Shown: one piece after another, positions 26,186 through 33,892 of the stretch | How positions within the stretch are numbered: the stretch's first letter is position 1 | Layout of the letters: the number at the start of each line of letters is the position of its first letter | From: JAEUPI01 sp044222685 | GTDB lineage: Bacteria; Pseudomonadota; Gammaproteobacteria; Burkholderiales; Burkholderiaceae_C | Reading direction: 5' to 3' | DNA length: 53,450 nt | Assembly (NCBI GenBank): GCA_044222685.1 | Contig: JBGAMU010000018.1 | Location: forward strand, 1 to 53,450 | Made by a program: the position numbers and the translations under genes | The notes under the pieces: model-generated | The model's input: the letters and a program-made list of their open reading frames with translations, nothing else | Told to the model about the DNA's origin: nothing | Databases searched by the model: none

Positions 26186-26548
26186 TCAGGTCGGCGTGCG
26201 GCTGAAGACGCGTTCGACCGCCACGTCGATCACCATGCCGGCGAGGCTGTAGATGATCGAGCCGATCAGCGCCGCGCCGAAGCCGGCCACGTTGAAGCCT
26301 TCGCCGAGCACCGAGGCGGCGGCCCAGAACATCAGCGCGTTGATCACGAACAAGAACAGGCCCAGCGTCAGCAGCGTGACCGGCAGTGTGAGCAGCACCA
26401 GCAGCGGGCGCACAAGCGTGTTGAACAGGCCCAGCACGAGCGCGGCGATCAACGCCGCCGAGTAGCCCGCCACGGTGACGCCGGCATACACCTGCGGCAC
26501 CAGCAGGAGCGCCGCGGCCAGCAGGAACCAACGAACGAGCAGCTTCAT
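26186..26548 (-). CDS. Phage-holin-like four-TM membrane protein (YvlD/PF04020-like)
   Basis: This 120-residue membrane protein has four hydrophobic segments and the pattern of the PF04020 group: VPQVYAGVTVAGYSAALIAALVLGLFNTLVRPLLVLLTLPVTLLTLGLF is split across the first three helices, and the family-typical LFNTLVRPLL and LFLFVINALMFW are clear. Despite the database name, these are chromosomal proteins of unknown function with no phage context, as here. I chose ATG 26548 (MKLLVRWFLL) over one four codons upstream. It is convergent with the protease gene and its promoter region faces the histone-like gene. Confidence 0.85.
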   Translation of the reverse strand: MKLLVRWFLLAAALLLVPQVYAGVTVAGYSAALIAALVLGLFNTLVRPLLVLLTLPVTLLTLGLFLFVINALMFWAAASVLGEGFNVAGFGAALIGSIIYSLAGMVIDVAVERVFSRTPT

Positions 26549-26634
26549 GGCGAGCAGCATACATCCGTGTCGAGTGGCCTTCGAGGGCGCAGCCAGGGCG
26601 CGCGCGTGATGCGCGGCGACGACAAAAACGCGCG

Positions 26635-26667
26635 CTACGAGGGAAGAAAGTGCGTTCTACGAGGGAA
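26635..26667 (+). repeat. Two 11-bp direct repeats, two helical turns apart
   Basis: CTACGAGGGAA occurs at 26635-26645 and 26657-26667, 22 bases apart, in the gap between the holin-like gene and the H1/SWIB gene. Same-face spacing suggests an operator for a dimeric or tandemly bound regulator. Confidence 0.6.
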
Positions 26668-26673
26668 AAACGC

Positions 26674-26702
26674 TTCTCAGCGCTGAAACCTCGCGGTACT
26701 AT
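26674..26702 (+). promoter_or_regulatory. Candidate promoter of the H1/SWIB gene
   Basis: TTCTCA (26674-26679) and TACTAT (26697-26702) form -35 and -10 elements with a 17-base spacer, placing the start near 26709. The 11-bp direct repeats lie immediately upstream of the -35. Each hexamer matches four of six consensus bases. Confidence 0.4.
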
Positions 26703-26795
26703 CGCGCCCGCAGGGATCACGAGAGAAAAGAGAGTTCATGCGACTCTCACCCGTACCCCGGCACATCAACAACTCACGTGATGGAGAGATTCAAA

Positions 26796-27227
26796 ATGGC
26801 AACTGCGAAGAAGGCTGCGAAGAAGGCAGCAAAGAAGGCCCCGGCCAAGAAGGCCGCGAAGAAGGCAGCGCCGGCCAAGAAGGCCGCGAAGAAGGCGCCG
26901 GCCAAGAAGGCCGCGCCGGCCAAGAAGAAGGCCCCGGCCAAGAAGGCCGCCGCCAAGAAGAAGGCTCCTGCCAAGAAGCGCACCCCGAACGCCGCCTTCA
27001 TGAAGGCCATGACGCCGAGCGCGGCGCTGGCCGCGGTCATCGGCGACAAGCCGATGCCCCGCACCGAGGTGACGAAGAAGGTGTGGGAGTACATCAAGAA
27101 GAACGGCCTGCAGGACAAGGTCAAGCGCACGATGATCAACGCCGATGCCAAGCTGAAGGAGATCTTCAAGCAGGCTCAGGTGTCGATGTTCGAGATGACC
27201 AAGCTGATCAATGCGCACCTGAAGTGA
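26796..27227 (+). CDS. Histone H1-like lysine-rich tail fused to a SWIB/MDM2 domain
   Basis: The 143-residue protein has two parts. Residues 1-62 are a repetitive Lys/Ala/Pro tail of PAKKAAKK-type units, like bacterial and trypanosomal H1 proteins, expected to bind DNA non-specifically. Residues about 63-143 (from TPNAAFMKAM, with PMPRTEVTKKVWEYIKKNGLQD and MFEMTKLINAHL) form a SWIB/MDM2 domain, otherwise best known from eukaryotic chromatin remodellers and chlamydiae. A nucleoid role is inferred. ATG 26796 follows GGAGA; two upstream in-frame ATGs are less likely. A strong terminator follows. Confidence 0.9.
   Translation: MATAKKAAKKAAKKAPAKKAAKKAAPAKKAAKKAPAKKAAPAKKKAPAKKAAAKKKAPAKKRTPNAAFMKAMTPSAALAAVIGDKPMPRTEVTKKVWEYIKKNGLQDKVKRTMINADAKLKEIFKQAQVSMFEMTKLINAHLK
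26800..26975 (+). repeat. Degenerate tandem repeats encoding the Lys/Ala/Pro tail
   Basis: Short units built on GCCAAGAAGGCC and GCGAAGAAGGC recur throughout the 5' part of the H1/SWIB gene and encode AKKA and PAKK units. Such arrays change copy number by slippage, so tail length may vary between strains. Confidence 0.75.
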
Positions 27228-27267
27228 TCCGACGCGCTGGCCCTCTAGGGGCCAGCCGCGCGATCTG

Positions 27268-27294
27268 AAAGGCCGGCACTTGCCGGCCTTTTTT
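27268..27294 (+). terminator. Rho-independent terminator after the H1/SWIB gene
   Basis: AAAGGCCGGC-ACTT-GCCGGCCTTT with a continuing T-run (27268-27294) is a textbook intrinsic terminator. A second G/C-rich hairpin (CTGGCCC-TCTA-GGGGCCAG) precedes it. Confidence 0.9.
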
Positions 27295-27351
27295 GTTGCC
27301 TGCGGCATCCCTGCGCGCCGGGCCAGGTGCGCAGCGCGGTCGGTTGCGTGG

Positions 27352-28260
27352 TCATCGTGCCTTCTCCCGGGCCCACAACGAGGTGATTTCCAGACGGTGC
27401 TCGCGGTCGTGCGCCACCATTGCGGCCAGCACGTCACCGGCCGCTGTGGCGCGGCCGGCGAACACGGCCGGCCGGCGCAGCACCTCGGCGTCGAACCGGC
27501 CGAGCGAGCGCAGCGCGCGTCGGCGCTGGGCGATGAACCGGCGGGCGGCGCCGCGCCAGGGCCGTTGCTGGTAGCGTCGCTCGACGGCCAGCCGGTCGCC
27601 GTCGACGCCGGGCAGCCTGGGGCGCCGCTCGGCGAGCAGCCGCTCGAGCCGCGGCACCCAGCCGAATTCGTCGAGGTCGGCCAGGTGCCACACCTGCTCA
27701 GCCAGCGAGAAGCCCCCGCCGGGCGGGCGGGTGTAGCCGGCATCGGCGGGCAGCTGTTCGATCAGGCGCTGCATCGCCTCGGCGCTGGCCGCCAGGTAGT
27801 GCCGCGCCTGCGCCAGGGCCTCGGCATCGACGATTCGCGTGCCGGCGAGTGCGGCCCCGGGTTCGGCGGCAAAGGCAGCGGCCACCGCGTCGCGGCCCGG
27901 TGTTGCCGCGGGCTTCAGCGCCTGCCTCAGTGCCGTAAGCGCGGCGCCGGTCTCGCGGGCGGTGGTCGTGACCCAGCGTGCCGGCAATCGCTGCAGCGGC
28001 AGCGGGTTCAGGTAGTGCAGCTTCTCGCGCCCGCGCCACATGGCCACCACCAGCTGCGCCGCCTCGAGCACGGCGAGGTGCTTCGACAGCGCCTGCCGCG
28101 TCAGCGTGAAGCCGGCCGCCAGTTCTCCAAGCGTGAGCCCCGGCTGGTCGCGCAGACGATCGAGCAGCGTGCGGCGCGTGGCATCGGCCAGCGCCCGCAA
28201 CAGACGATCGGTGTCGGGTTCGTCGAGGACGGGCGAGCGGGATTGATCACGCAACTGCAT
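27352..28260 (-). CDS. ArsR-type winged-helix regulator fused to a DinB-like domain
   Basis: The 302-residue protein joins two domains. Residues about 15-95 are an ArsR-like winged helix (LADATRRTLLDRLRDQPG, then LTRQALSKHLAVLEAAQLV as the recognition helix). Residues about 140-300 are a DinB/YfiT-type four-helix bundle with the metal-binding His pattern: VWHLADLDEF and the HxxxH-type MVAHDREHRLEI. DinB-fold enzymes include thiol transferases (bacillithiol, mycothiol, glutathione). The fusion could make a sensor whose ligand is handled by the DinB domain, but no target is known. It lies 55 bases after the DsbA-like gene on the same strand. Confidence 0.85.
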   Translation of the reverse strand: MQLRDQSRSPVLDEPDTDRLLRALADATRRTLLDRLRDQPGLTLGELAAGFTLTRQALSKHLAVLEAAQLVVAMWRGREKLHYLNPLPLQRLPARWVTTTARETGAALTALRQALKPAATPGRDAVAAAFAAEPGAALAGTRIVDAEALAQARHYLAASAEAMQRLIEQLPADAGYTRPPGGGFSLAEQVWHLADLDEFGWVPRLERLLAERRPRLPGVDGDRLAVERRYQQRPWRGAARRFIAQRRRALRSLGRFDAEVLRRPAVFAGRATAAGDVLAAMVAHDREHRLEITSLWAREKAR

Positions 28261-28315
28261 GGCTGCATGATGACAGGGCGCGCGAGATCACGCAACCCTT
28301 CGGTTGCCTATGCTT

Positions 28316-28918
28316 TTACCGCGTGGGGACGCCGAGCCGCCGCGCCAGGAAGTCGAGCCGGTCCTGGCCCCAGAAGATCTCGCCGTCGACCACATAGCTC
28401 GGCGCGCCGAACACGCCGGCGTCGTTGGCCTGCTGGGTGCATTGGTCATACCGCGCCTGCGCTGCCGGATCGGCCGCGGCCTGCATCCGAGCGGCCGGCA
28501 GTCCGGCCTCAGCCAGCACGGCGGCCAAGGTGCCGGCGTCGGCGATGTCGCGCTCCTCGACCCAGCACGCGCGCAGCACGCGGCCGGTCAGGTCCATCGC
28601 AGCGTCGGCGCCGTCGGCGAGGGTCACGGCGTGGATCAGGCGCGCCGCCGGATCGGCCGCCACCGGAAAGTGCCTGGGGTGGAGGTTCAGCGCCACGCCC
28701 AGGTGCGCGCTGAACCGCCGCAGTTCGACCAACCGGTAGGCCTGCCGCTGGGGCGCACGTTTGGGCAGCGGCAGGCCACCGGAGATCGGGAACACGCGCC
28801 CATAGTCCACCGGCATGACCTCGATGGAAGCTCCCGCCTCCCCGGCGATCGCTCGGAAGCGCTCGTGGCCGAGGTAGGTCCAGGGCGACTGCGGCGCGAA
28901 GTAGTAGTGGATCTGCAT
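28316..28918 (-). CDS. DsbA-fold oxidoreductase, 2-hydroxychromene-2-carboxylate isomerase-like
   Basis: The 200-residue protein has the thioredoxin/GST-kappa-like fold of HCCA isomerases. It begins IHYYFAPQSPWTYLGHERF, with Ser in place of the DsbA CxxC, and ends with the conserved GVFGAPSYVVDGEIFWGQDRLDFL. The family uses glutathione to isomerise aromatic degradation intermediates; NahD is the model. No aromatic catabolic genes are near, so the substrate is open. The ATG at 28918 matches the family start; a start 19 codons upstream is unlikely. It is divergent from the orphan sensor across 70 bases and may be co-transcribed with the ArsR-DinB gene. Confidence 0.9.
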   Translation of the reverse strand: MQIHYYFAPQSPWTYLGHERFRAIAGEAGASIEVMPVDYGRVFPISGGLPLPKRAPQRQAYRLVELRRFSAHLGVALNLHPRHFPVAADPAARLIHAVTLADGADAAMDLTGRVLRACWVEERDIADAGTLAAVLAEAGLPAARMQAAADPAAQARYDQCTQQANDAGVFGAPSYVVDGEIFWGQDRLDFLARRLGVPTR

Positions 28919-28988
28919 GGCGCGATTCCGTGCTGGTGATGGACCGCACGATACGCCGGTGCCGGTGTGAACCAATCACGCCCGGCAA

Positions 28989-29684
28989 ATGCGGGGGGTG
29001 GCCGGATGCGACCTCGTCGCCCTGGCGCTCGTAGTCGGTGCAGCAATGGCCGCCGTGGCCTGGGTCAATCAGACCGCCCGCGAGCTCGTCGGCCAGGCCG
29101 TGCGCCACAACTTCTCAGCGGTTGGCCTGCTGTCGCGCATCCAGGTCGAGGGCGAGCGTATGCGTCGCTACGAGAAGGAGATGTTCATCTACGCCGCGCA
29201 GGCCGACGCCCGTGCCAAGTACACCAAGGAGTTCGACGGCGCGTATACCAAGCTGATCGCGTTGAACAACGAAGCCGCAGCCCTGGGCCACAAGGGCTTC
29301 ACCGACGAAGACCGCGCCGAAATGGCCAAGTGGCTCGAAGCCACTGCGTTCTATGCCAACGAGTTCCGCCGCCTGACAGCCAGCGCCGAGTCGCCCTCGG
29401 CCGATTCGACCGCGCTGACGTTGGCACTGAACAACGGCATCAAGGCCGGCAAGGACCGCTTCCGCGTCCTGCTCGACGGCGCCAGCGCCATGCGCGAGAA
29501 GAAGGAGCAGCAGGCGATCGCGATCAACGACACGATCGACCACGTTTTCGATCGCGAACTGCTGCTGATGATGCTGATCGGCGGGACGATCGTCCTCGGT
29601 GGCGCCGTTTGGCTGCTGGTGATGCGTCCGGGCGCTGTCGGCGCCGGGGGGCGCGGTCGCCTGGCCGGCGGCCAGGCCGCCTGA
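28989..29684 (+). CDS. Orphan chemoreceptor-like sensor lacking a signalling domain
   Basis: The 231-residue product has an N-terminal membrane helix (about 8-25), a helical periplasmic region of about 160 residues resembling the ligand-binding bundle of methyl-accepting chemotaxis proteins (SRIQVEGERMRRYEKEMFIY, a Lys/Glu/Ala-rich middle and MREKKEQQAIAINDTIDHVF), and a second helix (about 192-212). It stops about 20 residues later, with no HAMP, methylation or kinase domain. The ATG is the first start after an in-frame stop. It may be a truncated chemoreceptor or a free sensor subunit; the frame is open and codon bias normal. Confidence 0.75.
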   Translation: MRGVAGCDLVALALVVGAAMAAVAWVNQTARELVGQAVRHNFSAVGLLSRIQVEGERMRRYEKEMFIYAAQADARAKYTKEFDGAYTKLIALNNEAAALGHKGFTDEDRAEMAKWLEATAFYANEFRRLTASAESPSADSTALTLALNNGIKAGKDRFRVLLDGASAMREKKEQQAIAINDTIDHVFDRELLLMMLIGGTIVLGGAVWLLVMRPGAVGAGGRGRLAGGQAA

Positions 29685-29752
29685 GTCGAGCCGTCGCACG
29701 ACCGCTGCGCAGCCGCATGGTCCTCGGGGCCGGCGGCTTCTTCGTCTGGGGA

Positions 29753-32700
29753 CTACGCCGCGAGCACGGCCTGCAGGAACCCGCCGGTGTGGCTGCTCGG
29801 ATTCGCGGCCACCTGCTCCGGCGTGCCTGCCGCCACGATCTGCCCGCCGCCCGCGCCACCCTCGGGGCCGAGGTCGATCACCCAGTCGGCCGTCTTGATC
29901 ACGTCGAGGTTGTGCTCGATCACGACGATGGTGTTGCCGGCGTCGCGCAGTTGGTGCAGCACGCGCAGCAGCAGGTCGATGTCGGCGAAGTGCAGTCCGG
30001 TGGTGGGCTCGTCCAGGATGTACAGCGTGCGGCCGGTGTCGCGCTTGGACAGCTCCAGCGCCAGCTTGACGCGCTGCGCCTCGCCACCGGACAGCGTGGT
30101 GGCGCTCTGGCCGAGCCGCACGTAGCCGAGGCCGACGTCGAGCAGCGTCTTCAGCTTGCGTGCCAGCGCCGGCACGGCGGCGAAGAAGCCGTGTGCCTCC
30201 TCGACCGTCAGATCGAGCACCTGGCTGATGTTGAGCCCCTTGTAGAGGATCTCCAGAGTCTCGCGGTTGTAGCGCAGCCCGCGGCAGCTGTCGCAGGGCA
30301 CGTACACGTCGGGCAGGAAGTGCATCTCGACCTTCAGTACGCCGTCGCCCTGGCAGGCTTCGCAGCGGCCGCCGGCGACATTGAAGCTGAAGCGCCCGGC
30401 GCCGTAGCCGCGTTCGCGCGCCGCCGGCATCTCGGCGAACAGCTCACGGATCGGCGTGAACAGCCCCGTGTAGGTGGCCGGGTTGCTGCGCGGCGTGCGG
30501 CCGATCGGGCTCTGGTCGACGTCGATCACCTTGTCGAACGCCTCCAGCCCCTCGACCGACTCGTGCGGCGCCGGCTCGAGGTGGCTCTGGTAGAGATGGC
30601 GTGCGACCGCGGCGTAGAGCGTGTCGTTGACCAGCGTGCTCTTGCCCGAGCCCGACACGCCGGTGACGCAGGTGAACAAGCTGACCGGGATCTCCGCCGT
30701 CACGTCGCGCAGGTTGTTGCCGCGCGCGCCGCTGACGCGGAGGCACAGGCCCAGCGCGCCCATCGTCGCACCGGGGCCCTCGAGCAGCGGCGCGCGTTGC
30801 CACGGCGTGCGCCGCGCCGGCACCGCGATGCGCAGCCTTTTCGACAGATAGCGGCCGGTCAGCGACTCGTCGCTGGCGGCGATCTGCGCCGGCGTGCCCT
30901 GCGCGATCACACGGCCGCCGTGCACGCCTGCGCCAGGCCCGAGGTCGACGCAATGGTCGGCGGCACGGATCATGTCCTCGTCGTGCTCGACCACCAGCAC
31001 GCTGTTGCCCAGGTCGCGCAGGTGACGCAGTGTGCCGATCAGGCGCGCGTTGTCGCGCTGGTGCAGCCCGATGCTCGGCTCGTCGAGCACGTACATCACG
31101 CCGGTCAGGCCGGAGCCGATCTGCGAGGCCAGCCGGATGCGCTGCGCCTCGCCGCCCGACAGCGTGTCGGCGCTGCGATCCAGGCTCAGGTAGTTGAGGC
31201 CCACGTCGTTGAGGAATTGCAGCCGCGCGCGGATCTCGCGCACCACCTTGTCGGCGATCTCGGCCTTGGCGCCCACCAGCGTCAGCGTCTCGAAGTACTG
31301 CAGGGCCTGGGCCAGCGTGGCGCCCTCGATCTGGTAGATCGCCTGCGCGGACGAGCCGTCGGCCGCCTGCAGCAGCACGTGGCGGGCCTCGCGCCGCAGC
31401 CGCGTGCCCTCGCACTGCGTGCAGGGCTTGGCGGCCTGGTAACGCGCCAGGTCCTCGCGTACCGCCACCGAATCGGTCTCGCGGAAGCGCCGCTCGAAGT
31501 TGGGGATGATGCCCTCGAACGGATGCCAGCGCTTGACCGTGCGGGCCCGGCCCTTGGCACCTTCGGCCTGGTACACGAAGGCGATGTCCTGCGTGCCCGA
31601 GCCGTACAGCAGCACCTGCCGGGCCGGTTCCGGCAGGCCCTCGAACGGCGTGTCGAGGTCGAACTGGTAGTGCTGCGCCACGCTTTCGAGCATGGAGAAC
31701 GTGTACGCGTTGCGCCGGTCCCAGCCCTTCACCGCGCCGGCGGCCAGGCTGAGCGATGGGAAGGCGACCACGCGCTCGGGATCGAACACCGTCACCTGGC
31801 CGAGGCCGTCGCACTGCGGGCAGGCCCCCACCGGCGAGTTGAAGGAGAACAGCCGCGGCTCCAACTCGGCCAGCGCGTAGTTGCACACCGGGCAGGCGAA
31901 CTTGTTGGAGAACAGGTGCTCGCGCGGCTTGGACGGTCGCCCACCCTCGTCGGCGCCGCCGCCGTCGAGCTCGAGCGCGATGGCGCGGCCGTCGGCGATG
32001 CGCAGCGCCGCCTCGAAGCTCTCGGCCAGCCGCTGCTGCAGGTCGGGCCGTACGCGCAGGCGGTCGATCACCACGTCGACGTCGTGCTTCTCGGTCTTCT
32101 TCAGCTTGGGCAGATCGGTCGATTCGTACACCTGCGGCGGCGCGTTGCCGCTGCCGATGCGAAAACGCACGAAGCCCTTGGCCTGCATCTCGGCGAACAG
32201 GTCGCCGAACTCGCCCTTGCGATCGCGCGCCACCGGAGCCAGCACCATCAGTCGGGTCTCCGGCGGCAGGGCGAGGACGGCGTCGACCATCTGGCTGACG
32301 TTCTGCGCCTGCAGCGGCAAGCGATGGTCCGGGCAGAACGGCGTGCCGGCGCGCGCGAACAACAGGCGCAGGTAATCGTGGATCTCGGTGATGGTGCCGA
32401 CGGTGGAACGCGGATTGTGCGAGCTCGCCTTCTGCTCGATGCTGATTGCCGGCGACAGGCCTTCGATGACGTCGACGTCGGGCTTGTCCATCAGCTGCAG
32501 GAACTGCCGCGCATAGGCCGACAGGCTCTCGACATAGCGACGCTGGCCTTCGGCGTACAGCGTGTCGAAGGCCAGGCTCGACTTGCCCGATCCCGACAGC
32601 CCGGTGATCACCACCAGCTGGTGCTTGGGGATGTCGAGATCGATGTTCTTCAGGTTGTGCGTGCGCGCGCCGCGCACGCTGAGCGTGGCGCTGACCAGCG

Positions 32701-32785
32701 GCGCGGGCATGGTCGCGGTGCTGGCATCGGACGGGGCGGCAGGGCGGGGCATCGGCGACGGAGCGAATCGGGCGAAACCGAGCAT
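29753..32785 (-). CDS. uvrA: Excinuclease ABC subunit A
   Basis: UvrA is the damage-recognition ATPase of nucleotide excision repair. The product of up to 1010 residues has both ABC modules: Walker A GLSGSGKSSLAFDTLYAEG near the N-terminus and GVSGSGKSTLVNDTL in the second half, two signature regions with LSGGEAQRI and LSGGEAQRV, and zinc-binding pairs CPVC/CPQC and CEAC/CDSC. Starts at 32785, 32752 and 32710 are possible; homology to other UvrA proteins favours 32710 (MPAPLVSATLSVRGARTH). I find no LexA box upstream. It is convergent with the orphan sensor gene. Confidence 0.97.
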   Translation of the reverse strand: MLGFARFAPSPMPRPAAPSDASTATMPAPLVSATLSVRGARTHNLKNIDLDIPKHQLVVITGLSGSGKSSLAFDTLYAEGQRRYVESLSAYARQFLQLMDKPDVDVIEGLSPAISIEQKASSHNPRSTVGTITEIHDYLRLLFARAGTPFCPDHRLPLQAQNVSQMVDAVLALPPETRLMVLAPVARDRKGEFGDLFAEMQAKGFVRFRIGSGNAPPQVYESTDLPKLKKTEKHDVDVVIDRLRVRPDLQQRLAESFEAALRIADGRAIALELDGGGADEGGRPSKPREHLFSNKFACPVCNYALAELEPRLFSFNSPVGACPQCDGLGQVTVFDPERVVAFPSLSLAAGAVKGWDRRNAYTFSMLESVAQHYQFDLDTPFEGLPEPARQVLLYGSGTQDIAFVYQAEGAKGRARTVKRWHPFEGIIPNFERRFRETDSVAVREDLARYQAAKPCTQCEGTRLRREARHVLLQAADGSSAQAIYQIEGATLAQALQYFETLTLVGAKAEIADKVVREIRARLQFLNDVGLNYLSLDRSADTLSGGEAQRIRLASQIGSGLTGVMYVLDEPSIGLHQRDNARLIGTLRHLRDLGNSVLVVEHDEDMIRAADHCVDLGPGAGVHGGRVIAQGTPAQIAASDESLTGRYLSKRLRIAVPARRTPWQRAPLLEGPGATMGALGLCLRVSGARGNNLRDVTAEIPVSLFTCVTGVSGSGKSTLVNDTLYAAVARHLYQSHLEPAPHESVEGLEAFDKVIDVDQSPIGRTPRSNPATYTGLFTPIRELFAEMPAARERGYGAGRFSFNVAGGRCEACQGDGVLKVEMHFLPDVYVPCDSCRGLRYNRETLEILYKGLNISQVLDLTVEEAHGFFAAVPALARKLKTLLDVGLGYVRLGQSATTLSGGEAQRVKLALELSKRDTGRTLYILDEPTTGLHFADIDLLLRVLHQLRDAGNTIVVIEHNLDVIKTADWVIDLGPEGGAGGGQIVAAGTPEQVAANPSSHTGGFLQAVLAA

Positions 32786-32839
32786 CTTAGTCGGCGCTGC
32801 CCGCCCGGCAGCGCACCCCCGATGCGCTGTCGCGAAGCG

Positions 32840-33892
32840 TCAGAACCCGCGCAGGCGCGCCAACGCCGCCGGTTCCATCGGGGCGTAGCGGATGCGGCCG
32901 CTGGGTTCGATCCAGCGCAGGCCCTCGGCTTCGATGCGCAGCCGCGCGTGCGGCTGGTCGTCGCGCCACCAGCGCACCTCGGTCGCGGCTTCGCCGTTGC
33001 TGGCCACGGCCACGTCGACCCAGCGGCCGCGTGCGCTTTGCACCAGACGCAGCAACCACGCCTGCGCATCGGCGTCGAACGAGCGCGGCGACGGGGCATC
33101 GCCGGGTTGCCAGGTCCAGATCGCCGAGCGCGCCGTCGACTCGGCCGTGCTGCGTCGCCACAGCGTCAGTGCAGGCGAGGCCGCCGCGCTGGCGCCAGGC
33201 GCCGTCGACGGCACGGCAGCTGGAGTCGGCGCAGCCTGCATGCGCGCCTCGTTCGTCGCGGCACGCGCGGCCGGCACCTCGCGCCGTAGCGTCGACTCGG
33301 CTTCGGCCTTCGCCTGCGTGTCGGCAGCAGCCTCCGCACTGTCTTGCGCCTTGTCCGACCGTTTCGGCGCGGCCTCGGCGCGTGGCCTTGGCGCAGCAGC
33401 ACCCTGCCGCGTCGGCTCGGGCGTCCCGGCGCCGCGGGTGGCGGAATCCGGAGCGGGTGGCGCCGGCAGGCTCGTCGTCGTCGCGGGTGCGGGTGCGGGC
33501 GCCGCCGGTGGTGGCGCAGCGGGTTGGGTGCGCTCGCTCGGCGCGATCGCGGCATCGCGCCCGCTCGAGGCCGTCGGACCCGGCAGATCCTGCTCGAACC
33601 ATAACCCGAGCACCAGCGCGCCGACCAGACCGGCGGCCAGCGAGCCGGCCCAGCGGGGCGTCAGCAGCCATTGCAGGCGCTCGTGCCACGGCACATGGCG
33701 AAGCACCGGCGCGCGTTGGGGCGTCGCGGGCTCGGAGGCAGGTCGGGGACTCAGGTGCACGCGGCGCGCTGCCGCCAGAATGGCCTGGCTGACACCCGAT
33801 GGCGGCGTCAGCGCGTGGTCGGGCGCGTGGCGCAGGGCCGCGCGCAGGAACTCGTCGTGCTCCGAGGCGCCCGACGGCGAGCCGGCTTTCAT
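32840..33892 (-). CDS. One-TM protein coupled to the sigma factor; candidate anti-sigma factor
   Basis: I do not recognise a named family for this 350-residue protein. It starts MKAGSPSGASEHDEFLRAALRHAP, has one membrane helix (about residues 78-97, WAGSLAAGLVGALVLGLWF), then about 130 residues of low-complexity Pro/Ala/Glu-rich sequence and a compact C-terminal domain (about 240-350, with WWRDDQPHARLRIEAEGLRW). Its ATG overlaps the sigma-factor stop (ATGA), so the two are translationally coupled. Cytoplasmic N-terminus, single helix and periplasmic domain is the plan of ECF anti-sigma factors, but no ZAS zinc motif is visible. Confidence 0.8.
   Translation of the reverse strand: MKAGSPSGASEHDEFLRAALRHAPDHALTPPSGVSQAILAAARRVHLSPRPASEPATPQRAPVLRHVPWHERLQWLLTPRWAGSLAAGLVGALVLGLWFEQDLPGPTASSGRDAAIAPSERTQPAAPPPAAPAPAPATTTSLPAPPAPDSATRGAGTPEPTRQGAAAPRPRAEAAPKRSDKAQDSAEAAADTQAKAEAESTLRREVPAARAATNEARMQAAPTPAAVPSTAPGASAAASPALTLWRRSTAESTARSAIWTWQPGDAPSPRSFDADAQAWLLRLVQSARGRWVDVAVASNGEAATEVRWWRDDQPHARLRIEAEGLRWIEPSGRIRYAPMEPAALARLRGF

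Noticed and set aside
26186..26548. Prophage remnant, because of the holin-like protein
   Set aside because: The PF04020-type family is widespread in chromosomes and no other phage gene, integrase or attachment repeat is present.
32786..32840. Possible LexA box before uvrA
   Set aside because: No CTG-N10-CAG pattern close to the recA box was found in the short upstream region on the coding strand.
28967..33289. A very long plus-strand open frame (about 1440 codons) opposite uvrA
   Set aside because: It is antisense to a complete UvrA with all motifs; its translation is Arg/His/Leu-rich low-complexity sequence, as expected from the reverse of G/C-rich codons.
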